64,000 bases of DNA, taken from an uncultured Allomuricauda sp. (GTDB taxonomy: Bacteria > Bacteroidota > Bacteroidia > Flavobacteriales > Flavobacteriaceae). The notes beneath the pieces were generated by a model. It worked only from the letters and a program-made list of their open reading frames with translations, was not told where the DNA came from and did not search any database. Positions 57,764 to 64,000 of the stretch are shown piece by piece. Location: contig NZ_CANLYK010000005.1 of NCBI RefSeq assembly GCF_947495325.1, positions 1 to 64,000 of the forward strand, in the 5' to 3' direction. A program made the position numbers and the translations under genes. The number at the start of each line of letters is the position of its first letter. The first letter of the stretch is position 1.

Positions 57764-58663
57764 TTAAATCACACTTATTAAATGTTCAAGGGAATTAAAA
57801 GTCTTTATGGTGTTTGGAAGAAGATCCCTATCTATATACTGGATCTGATGACCCAATACATACAGTTTGGAGCTACCAGATGTGTTTAAGGTTTTTGAGA
57901 ACTGATCGAAATATGCGGATAGTTCGTCTTTGGTGGGAGAAACTGTAAAATAGGATACAAAATGCACATTGTCATAATATTTCAATAAATCCACCAGACT
58001 TTCAATGGGCATGGTCTGTCCAAGATAAATGGACTTATAACCCCTTAGTACAATTTCGTAATTGAGATACAGCAAACCAATTTCATGAATTTCATTTTCG
58101 GGCAGAAAGAGAGCAAAAACCTTATCTTTTTGCGTAGGCTCCACCATTTGGAGTTTTTCAGTATTGATGTATATCTTTTGCTTTATCAAATGCGATATAA
58201 AATGCTCATGTGAAGGACTAATGGTATCTGTTTGCCACAAAAGCCCAAGCTCATTCAAGAGAGGAATAAATACTTCATTGAAAATATCCCTGAATGATCT
58301 TTCTGATAGTAAGCTATTATAGGTGTTTTGAAAAAGTGTTTGGTCAAAGTTTACCATTGCTAATTTAAAAGCATTTAGGGCATGACTTTTTTCACTATTG
58401 TTTGAAACAATTTCCCTTACAAGTACAGGTATATTGGATTCTTCTATTTTAGCTATTTTGGAAATCTTATAGCCATTATTGTAGAGCAACGTAATATTCA
58501 ATAGCTTTTGTAAACTTGGTAGACTGTATGTCCTAATGTTTGTGCTTGTGCGTTCCGGCGTAAAGAGATTATACCTTTTTTCCCAGATTCTAATGGTATG
58601 GGCTTTGATACCGGAGAGATTTTCCATATCCCTGATGCTGAAAGATTTTTTTACATTGTTCAT
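57764..58663 (-). CDS. CarH-like MerR regulator with B12-binding domain
   Basis: 299 residues from the ATG at 58663; an upstream TTG at 58687 overlaps the promoter box. A MerR winged helix (FSIRDMENLSGIKAHTIRIWEKRY, residues 8-31) is followed by a four-helix cap (about 95-170) and a B12-binding Rossmann domain (about 180-299). The cobalamin His is H193 in the EIHEIG motif. In the cap W143, E153 and H154 match the CarH W-x...E-H pattern, but the residue after W143 is Gln (Q144) where CarH has the light-sensing His132. It probably represses the crt operon and itself, and may respond to light or B12. Confidence 0.88.
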   Translation of the reverse strand: MNNVKKSFSIRDMENLSGIKAHTIRIWEKRYNLFTPERTSTNIRTYSLPSLQKLLNITLLYNNGYKISKIAKIEESNIPVLVREIVSNNSEKSHALNAFKLAMVNFDQTLFQNTYNSLLSERSFRDIFNEVFIPLLNELGLLWQTDTISPSHEHFISHLIKQKIYINTEKLQMVEPTQKDKVFALFLPENEIHEIGLLYLNYEIVLRGYKSIYLGQTMPIESLVDLLKYYDNVHFVSYFTVSPTKDELSAYFDQFSKTLNTSGSSKLYVLGHQIQYIDRDLLPNTIKTFNSLEHLISVI

Positions 58664-58684
58664 CTTTTGAATATAAACGTTAAA

Positions 58685-58692
58685 CAAATTTA
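58685..58692 (-). promoter_or_regulatory. Flavobacterial -7 element TAAATTTG of the merR-crt operon
   Basis: Minus-strand TAAATTTG at 58692-58685, with a TTG 15 bp upstream of it. It lies 21 bp before the regulator ATG and probably drives the whole crt operon. The surrounding AT-rich region is a candidate operator for autoregulation. Confidence 0.5.
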
Positions 58693-58806
58693 CAATTTAT
58701 ATGACATCAACCTAACTTATAATGATAAAACTTGCTTACTATTTTCATAAATAAAATAGAAAAAACCTCAGTTTTGGAAGAATTAACATGCAATTCGGGA
58801 AATGTG

Positions 58807-59150
58807 CAAGTGCCTAGGGATTGCTTTCCAGACCTTTTGACGCTTATTAAAAGGACGGCCGATGTGTTGGGGTTCCACAATAACATCTAATGACAACGAT
58901 GGGGGTTAATGGACCCGAAGACAAATAGAAAGGTAAAAGGGGTTTATGAAAAATGGCAATTGATAAGCTCCCTACCTGTAGGCGTTCATTTGCCACCAAT
59001 AACTATCTGGTGGGAGTGGATACCTATACCATAATGCAGGTAACGGGACATACTACCGAAAAGAGCTTTTTGAAGTATATTAAAGTATCACCTACACAGC
59101 ACGCGGAGAGGATGCACAAACGCTGGGAGGAGAGGTACAAACGACTTTAA
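58807..59150 (+). pseudogene. Tyrosine-recombinase (integrase) C-terminal remnant
   Basis: Two frames together recreate the end of a phage-type integrase. Frame from 58807 to about 58971 reads ...LLTLIKRTADVLGFHNNI, two stops (58888, 58891), then GLMDPKTNRKVKGVYEKWQLISS. The second frame (58974-59150) reads TCRRSFATNNYLVGVDTYTI, then TGHTTEKSFLKYIKV and the C-terminus. The two join if one base is restored between 58972 and 58973, which would restore the catalytic HxxR His. The Arg, the GH and the nucleophile Tyr remain. Upstream two thirds of the gene are missing. Confidence 0.8.
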
Positions 59151-59356
59151 TCATAATAGAAAAACCTCCCTGTTACAGAAGGCTTTTCGTTTTATCTATT
59201 CATCTTAAACAAGATGTTCTGTTTAATTTGACTAGAGTGTAGGTCCTCTTTTTATCGTCTAGAATCTTCCATGTTGTGTAAGTTTAATTATTCAAACGTA
59301 AGATAATTTCTATTATTATCAAAATCACTGTATTCGTCGTACAATACGACCAATTA

Positions 59357-59947
59357 TTACTTTTCTCTTGTATCCAAACTCTTGCCAAAGATAAATTCAT
59401 GCCCTTCTTTAACACAACTTTTTGATTTAAATCGCTTATATGCTATTGAAGTCATGTTACTAAGCCCATGCTTTGCTATTACCGTCAGTTCGTAATCAAG
59501 ATTAGGCGTGTTGATATCGGTCATGATGTCATGCTTTGTGCCAACCAAGATAGCATGTTCCGCCATGTTTTTAGCTCTTCTGTACCTTGGAATGTAAGGG
59601 AGATTGCCCTCTCTCATTTCAATTGGAAGGAGGTCATGGTTCACTCTATCGGAGTTTACAATAAACGGTACTCTAAGGTTTAAACTGAATCTAACATCGT
59701 AAGCGTTGTAAAGCGATTTGTTAACTACCTTGAACTCGTACCAGTCTATGGTTTTTTTGATCTTGTTACCGTTACCGTCTTCTTCTTCCACCTCTTCTTT
59801 ATGAATACAGACCCATTCTGATATTTTCAATTTTGGCTTTAAGGTTAGAAATAGGATGTACAAAAATATCCCAGAGGCCAACAGACCGCAGAAAATCTTA
59901 AAAAACAAGGAAACATGATTAATTTGATCTAAAAAAGAGAAATCCAT
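59357..59947 (-). CDS. Hypothetical single-TM protein
   Basis: 196 residues. One membrane segment (about 14-34) followed by a cytosolic or periplasmic beta-rich domain (EWVCIHKEEVEEEDGNGNKI, WYEFKVVNKSLYNAYDVRFSL). No family recognised. It lies in the decayed island region beside the integrase remnant and may be cargo. It has no clear -7 box upstream, so expression is uncertain. Confidence 0.6.
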   Translation of the reverse strand: MDFSFLDQINHVSLFFKIFCGLLASGIFLYILFLTLKPKLKISEWVCIHKEEVEEEDGNGNKIKKTIDWYEFKVVNKSLYNAYDVRFSLNLRVPFIVNSDRVNHDLLPIEMREGNLPYIPRYRRAKNMAEHAILVGTKHDIMTDINTPNLDYELTVIAKHGLSNMTSIAYKRFKSKSCVKEGHEFIFGKSLDTREK

Positions 59948-60065
59948 TGGTTTTGTTGGTTGATGTAAAAGGTTAATTTGGGTTAAAATTTAAGTTAATT
60001 ATTTGTATGTGAGAATGTAAGGATCGATGAAAAACGCAAAAATGACGATAATCGGAGAACGTTAG

Positions 60066-60095
60066 GGAAAACCCCCAGTTACACTGTGGTTTTCC
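60066..60095 (+). terminator. Hairpin with T-rich tail of unknown origin
   Basis: GGAAAACC (60066-60073) pairs with GGTTTTCC (60088-60095) with an inner CAG/CTG pairing, followed by TTTAAC. It lies between two divergent genes, so no present gene explains it; perhaps it is left from a deleted unit. Confidence 0.5.
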
Positions 60096-60156
60096 TTTAA
60101 CACAAAATTGTTCAACTGTGGTTATCTTGCATGTCCGAACCAAAAAATACATTGAA

Positions 60157-60567
60157 ATGAAGAAATCATTGTTTTTAGGAATGGTGTTGTTATGTTTTTC
60201 CTGTTCTAAATCGGAAAACAATGAGCAGTATCTAGATTTAGATGCTATTATGGGTAAATGGAACATTATAGAAAGTGGAGGGAAGTTTGTCGAAGGAGAA
60301 ACTTTTAAAGAAGAATTTCCATGTAGCAATGAACAGATTTTGGAATTTCACGAGGACAATCTGTTTACTGATCATGTGTATTGGGGAAATGGTCCTGATT
60401 GTGAGTTTGACAGGACTAGAGGAGGAGAATGGATTCAAACAACAAGAAGTGATTTTCCAAATGCAAATTACAGAATGATTTATTATGAAATACCCGGTTA
60501 TGATGATGGTTCTACCGGATATCCTGAGATAACCTTTTCTAGTAATAGGATGAAAATTTTATATTAA
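60157..60567 (+). CDS. Lipocalin-like lipoprotein
   Basis: 136 residues from the ATG at 60157, which gives a lipobox ending FSC; the upstream in-frame start lacks a signal peptide. A lipocalin-like opening (IMGKWNIIESGGKFVEG) and the pair of Cys (PCSNEQ and DCEFDR) are typical of small flavobacterial lipocalin lipoproteins. It ends abruptly at MKILY, slightly short. Function unknown. Confidence 0.7.
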   Translation: MKKSLFLGMVLLCFSCSKSENNEQYLDLDAIMGKWNIIESGGKFVEGETFKEEFPCSNEQILEFHEDNLFTDHVYWGNGPDCEFDRTRGGEWIQTTRSDFPNANYRMIYYEIPGYDDGSTGYPEITFSSNRMKILY

Positions 60568-60733
60568 GGGACAAGTAGTTTGTTTGAATACACCTATAGG
60601 ATATATGAGAAACAATAGCTTTAACAACATTTTCCATACCTCTAATTTACAAAAAAAGAAAGGGAAGAACCAAGAATATGTTTACCTGAGTATTCCCCTT
60701 AAAATGTAAGTTATTGATAATAAATAACAATTG

Positions 60734-60817
60734 TGCCCACGACTGGAGTCGAACCAGCACGTCCTTTCGAACACTACCCCCTCAAGGTAGCGTGTCTACC
60801 AATTCCACCACGTGGGC
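60734..60817 (-). tRNA. tRNA-Leu (GAG anticodon)
   Basis: 84 bp on the minus strand. Acceptor GCCCACG pairs with CGTGGGC, with discriminator A at 60734. The anticodon stem CTACC/GGTAG flanks a TTGAGGG loop giving anticodon GAG. A long variable arm (GTTCGAAAGGACGT region) and TTCGACTC T-loop fit class II tRNA-Leu. No CCA is encoded. tRNA genes are common integration sites; an integrase remnant lies 1.6 kb away. Confidence 0.95.
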
Positions 60818-60944
60818 TTTTTAACAACAAAAGTAATTGAATGACTTTGAGAGTCAAAAAATTACTTTAGGTCGCCAAAAATACTAATAAATAGCTTTTG
60901 GATTTTATTTTATTAGTGGATAGTTTAAAAAACCTTTGACAGTA

Positions 60945-61181
60945 TCAATTGGTAGGTTTTACTAGCATTGATTTTAAACTTGATGTATTCCTGTTGCCTT
61001 CAACCAATAATGCAGTTAGGGTATGGGTTCCCGCTTCCTTGAATTCAACAATACCCATATTATAACTCACATATTTTTCAGTTGCGGCCTGTTGGTTCTG
61101 TACCATACCCCCCCCCTCATCGGTCACCACTTTCCATACTAACCTGTCTTCGCCTTTGTAGTTAAGATGATATAATACTAG
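60945..61181 (-). pseudogene. C-terminal remnant of a secreted (possibly glycoside hydrolase) gene
   Basis: An open minus-strand frame of 78 codons from a TAA (61184-61182) to TGA (60945), without a plausible start. It reads ...NYKGEDRLVWKVVTDEGGGM, then NQQAATEKYVSYNMGIVEF and a closing SSLKSMLVKP. This looks like a beta-sandwich accessory domain at the end of polysaccharide-degrading enzymes such as GH29 fucosidases, but the family is uncertain. It contains a run of nine G (nine C on the plus strand, 61108-61116). Everything upstream of it is lost. Confidence 0.55.
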
Positions 61182-61373
61182 TTATAAAATTAACTTTATT
61201 CTATTGCAGAGACCCAGAAATATTGTTTTCGTAAAATAAGTTAACGGATAAATATGCGTAATTTTGAATTTGGGATTGTTCTTTTGAAGGATACTTTTTT
61301 TTAAACCCTGGCACTTAAAATAATACCCTTCAACTTTTAAAATTCATATTTAATTTTCTTTAATAGATATAGT

Positions 61374-62516
61374 ATGTTCAACACGGTTAAATGGTCTTTT
61401 TTGCTATCGTTGCTAGTTGTTTTTAGTGGATGTAAGGATAAACAAAAACTAAAGTCAGAAGTGGTAAAAACCACTGATACAGTTGAAGCTACCGAGATTG
61501 TTGAGAAGGAAATAGTTCTTTTAAAAGAGAAACCAGAAGGCATGGAAGTTCCGGAAGGAATGGTATGGATTCCGGGAGGCACGTTCAATCAGGGGGCGGT
61601 ACCCCATGATAAAATGGCGATGGGCCATGAGAAGCCGGCGCATAAAGTTTCTGTGAATGGTTTCTTTATGGATATTACAGAGGTAACGAATGCGCAGTTT
61701 AAAAAATTTGTAACTGAAACAGGTTACGTTACAACCGCTGAACGGGCTATTGACTGGGAGGTGATGAAAAAACAACTGCCAGAGGGAACACCAAAGCCGC
61801 ACGACAGTATTATGCAGCCAGGTTCGTTGATATTTAAAAAGCGAAAAAATGGTGTAGCCAATCTTTATGACTTCTCGCAATGGTGGGAATGGCGCATCGG
61901 GGCAGATTGGAAACATCCAAGTGGCCCAGGGAGTTCAATAAAAGGAAAGGATAATAGTCCAGTAGTTCATATTGCTTATGAGGACGCCAAAGCCTATTGC
62001 GATTGGGCAGGAAGACGCCTTCCAACAGAGGCTGAATGGGAACTAGCAGCCAAGGGCAACCAAGAAAACACTATTTACTTTTGGGGTGATGATGCCAGTG
62101 AATTGTCTAAAAGAGGAAATACATGGGAGGGGGAATTTCCTGTTTCCAATAGCAAATTAGATGGGTTTGAAGGTGTTGCACCTGTAAAGACCTATCCGCC
62201 AAATGATTTTGGTCTTTACGATATGGCAGGTAATGTGTGGGAATGGACAGATGATTGGTATAATTCCAAATATTATCAGGAAGTGGTGTCTTCCAAAAAA
62301 GTTCTGTTGGATCCAGTTGGAGCTGATATTCCTTTTAACAAGGACAATCCTTATGCTAAGGAAAAAGTAATCAAAGGAGGTTCTTTTTTATGCAATGCCT
62401 CCTATTGCGCCAGTTATCGAATTTCAGCAAGAATGGCCACTAGCTTGGATTCTTCTCTAGAACATTTGGGATTTAGAACGGTCGCAACTGTAGGGATGGT
62501 CCAACAGGGGAACTAA
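61374..62516 (+). CDS. Formylglycine-generating enzyme (sulfatase maturase), lipoprotein
   Basis: 380 residues. Lipobox ends at C20 (VVFSGC). The FGE fold starts at WIPGGTFNQG (near 65) with YFWGDD and GNVWEWTDDWY near the end. The active-site pair is C340 and C345 in GGSFLCNASYCASYR, matching the two catalytic Cys of genuine FGEs, so it can oxidise the sulfatase Cys/Ser-type motif to formylglycine. An outer-membrane or periplasmic lipoprotein location fits exported sulfatases. A sulfatase tail lies 1 kb downstream. Confidence 0.9.
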   Translation: MFNTVKWSFLLSLLVVFSGCKDKQKLKSEVVKTTDTVEATEIVEKEIVLLKEKPEGMEVPEGMVWIPGGTFNQGAVPHDKMAMGHEKPAHKVSVNGFFMDITEVTNAQFKKFVTETGYVTTAERAIDWEVMKKQLPEGTPKPHDSIMQPGSLIFKKRKNGVANLYDFSQWWEWRIGADWKHPSGPGSSIKGKDNSPVVHIAYEDAKAYCDWAGRRLPTEAEWELAAKGNQENTIYFWGDDASELSKRGNTWEGEFPVSNSKLDGFEGVAPVKTYPPNDFGLYDMAGNVWEWTDDWYNSKYYQEVVSSKKVLLDPVGADIPFNKDNPYAKEKVIKGGSFLCNASYCASYRISARMATSLDSSLEHLGFRTVATVGMVQQGN

Positions 62517-62696
62517 TTTATATTTTCTAATAGTTGCAAGTTCCCCGTTAGCAATTTGTCTTTTGCGGTAGCATCAATCTGAAGTTATGAAGCGTCAGAT
62601 AGGCTTAATTCTTCAAACCAATTCTGACTTAGGTCAGACAATGATACCCATAATGTATTATTGCCTGTTTTAATGGCAAAAACAGTTTAAAAAGTA

Positions 62697-62990
62697 TTAT
62701 TCTTCTCTTCTTTTTGGTCTTTGTTCATGAAACTTCTTGAACTCATCTAAATCGATAAACCCATCTGAGTTTGTATCAATTTCATCAAATTTTTCAGCAA
62801 GTCTTCCTCTTTTTGCCTTACTAGCCTCCTCTTTGCTCAATTTTCCATCCTCATCAGCATCAAGGCGTTCCATAATTTTCTCAGGACCTGGCCTGCCTTT
62901 TTCTCTATCGGTGTTTTCTTGTGCAATGCCAATAGCTGAGGTTAGCAATGCAATGGTAAATAATAATGTGGTAAATGTTCCTTTTTTCAT
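62697..62990 (-). CDS. Small secreted EF-hand protein
   Basis: 97 residues with a signal peptide ending GIAQ. Two EF-hand loops: DADEDGKLSKEE (near 44-55) and DTNSDGFIDLDE (near 72-83), both with the needed acidic positions. It binds calcium outside the cytoplasm. No operon partner. Confidence 0.86.
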   Translation of the reverse strand: MKKGTFTTLLFTIALLTSAIGIAQENTDREKGRPGPEKIMERLDADEDGKLSKEEASKAKRGRLAEKFDEIDTNSDGFIDLDEFKKFHEQRPKRREE

Positions 62991-63531
62991 TTCGGTTTTC
63001 TTAAGATTTTGTTTTACACCTAATTTGATACAAAATGCACCAAAAGGTTTAATGTATTATTGTTTTTTTATTTAAAATAGAGTTATATCCTTCATTTAAA
63101 TTAGTCAATGTAAAATAGCACTTCAAAAAGGTATGGACTACTCTAAATACCTTTTAGTTAACCTAATTATGGCAACATATTTATGCAAGATTGTCATTTT
63201 ACACCAAAGAAAATTGTATAATCAACAACTGAGGCAAAAAAAGTATTAGTATTTGTCTTTTTTTTGGTGGTGAAAGACTTTGTCTAGGACTAATTTTATC
63301 TTGATAAAACTTGATGATTTTAAATTCCACAGTTTAGTGTTGATGAGGAAATAAACTGTTAAAAATAATTAGTAGAGTTAGTTTTATTTGAGTTAGTTTT
63401 TTTGGAGCGTGTAAAAATACACGCTCCAAATTATTCTTATTAGATCTCAGATGTATTTTTTGGCATAATGTTGAAATTATCCATTGCCGAAAATAGCCAA
63501 GAAGCACTGTTGTAATTGTAAAGTTTCTTAA
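62991..63531. other. Gene-free stretch of about 540 bp with one hairpin
   Basis: No ORF with recognisable homology. A perfect 12-bp stem, TTTGGAGCGTGT (63401-63412) against ACACGCTCCAAA (63419-63430), followed by TTATTCTTATT, looks like an intrinsic terminator of plus-strand transcription, yet no plus-strand gene precedes it within 880 bp. Probably the relic of a deleted gene. Confidence 0.5.
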
Positions 63532-63741
63532 ATGACAAAAAATCATCAATCACATCAAAGAAAAGACTTCTTGTATGCCCATGGTTATTTTCCATTGTTC
63601 ACCTCCTTAATCCCATGGAACGAAAAGAACAATGAACAAGATTGCCACTATGGTTTGATGGATACTAGGATACGACATGGTGAATGGAAAGTGATTGTTA
63701 TAGAAGCTCCAAGTAGAATAGAACTTTATAAGTTGAAATGA
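63532..63741 (+). pseudogene. Sulfatase C-terminal fragment
   Basis: 69 codons preceded directly by an in-frame stop. The tail DTRIRHGEWKVIVIEAPSRI and ELYKL corresponds to the conserved R-x-G-x-WK...ELY-L segment that ends sulfatases. The N-terminal catalytic half is absent. Its stop overlaps the ThuA start (ATGA), showing the two were once a coupled pair. Confidence 0.55.
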
Positions 63742-64000
63742 GCCTATTTGGAATACATAACTCGATTGTCCTCTCAGTTTTCATATTGTTTTCTAGTTTG
63801 GTTATTGGCCAAGAGCAATCTACCAAGACAAATGTGCTAATTGTGGATGGTTTTAGCAATCATGACTGGAAGCAAACTTCCAATATGGTTAAGACTATTT
63901 TGGAAAACAGTGGTTTTTTTGAAGTAAGTATTTCAACCATCCCTCCAGAATCCAAAAAGGAAGAATGGAAAACATGGAGGCCAAAGTTCAAAAAGTATGA
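63738..64000 (+). CDS. ThuA-domain protein, 3'-truncated by the window edge
   Basis: The first 87 codons only. A signal peptide ends VIGQ, then TNVLIVDGFSNHDW and MVKTILENSGFFEVSISTIP, the N-terminal strand and helix of a ThuA (trehalose-utilisation-like) class I amidotransferase fold. Such proteins accompany sulfatases and glycosidases in polysaccharide utilisation loci of marine bacteria. Confidence 0.83.
   Translation, partial: MSLFGIHNSIVLSVFILFSSLVIGQEQSTKTNVLIVDGFSNHDWKQTSNMVKTILENSGFFEVSISTIPPESKKEEWKTWRPKFKKY

Noticed and set aside
60734..60817. tRNA-Leu considered as the proven attachment site
   Set aside because: No direct repeat matching the tRNA 3' end was seen by eye around the integrase remnant; only proximity supports it.

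Overview
The window is chromosomal DNA of a marine-type member of the Flavobacteriaceae (phylum Bacteroidota). Several things point to this: a type IX secretion (T9SS) type B sorting domain next to a PorP/SprF porin-like gene; small signature proteins such as DUF4295, DUF6249, DUF2911 and DUF5916; promoters of the TAnnTTTG type instead of E. coli-like boxes; low GC with lysine- and asparagine-rich proteins; a flexirubin-free C40 carotenoid cluster; and sulfatase-related genes. I cannot name the species.

Layout. 1-4200: the 3' end of a repeat-rich surface protein, a large T9SS type B cargo protein and its PorP/SprF partner. 4269-16831: housekeeping genes (idi, queD, manA, HAD phosphatase, DUF819 carrier, DUF5916 outer-membrane protein), a tight SPFH / membrane PH-like / Arc-repressor triad that includes a 57-codon gene, a secreted S1/P1 nuclease, AlkB and an AraC regulator. 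16893-23702: an ECF sigma factor with a membrane partner, htpG, a TetR/ABC1-kinase pair and a FabH paralogue. 23801-36175: an outer-membrane beta-barrel receptor, a sodium:solute symporter, recR, a 2-oxoacid dehydrogenase E2, a compact exonuclease / FAH / Hpt / cinA run, then rpmB-rpmG-DUF4295-ftsY. 37945-40028: an ECF41-type sigma factor followed by an azoreductase-cupin pair. Both transcription units carry the same GTCACG-N14-TTTGTCAT motif, so this looks like a small self-contained regulon. 41321-51515: rimO, aqpZ, a BLUF photoreceptor, a serine hydrolase operon, two periplasmic PPIases, a MoxR ATPase and aconitase. 52195-58663: a carotenoid cluster (crtA-like hydroxylase, cruF, crtD, crtZ, crtB, crtI) headed by a CarH-like MerR/B12-domain regulator. 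The enzyme set is the one expected for myxol-type monocyclic carotenoids, but no lycopene cyclase is present in the window.

58807-64000 is gene-poor and decayed. It holds an integrase pseudogene whose catalytic His is removed by a one-base deletion, a tRNA-Leu(GAG), the 3' scar of a secreted (possibly glycoside hydrolase) gene, a genuine formylglycine-generating enzyme, and the tail of a sulfatase overlapping the start of a ThuA-domain gene. I read this as the eroded edge of a sulfated-polysaccharide utilisation island.

The points most worth following are the ECF41 regulon with its duplicated promoter, the CarH-like regulator with a His-to-Gln change at the light-sensing position, the SPFH/PH-like/Arc triad, and the promoter-plus-terminator unit upstream of the TetR gene that may be a small RNA.
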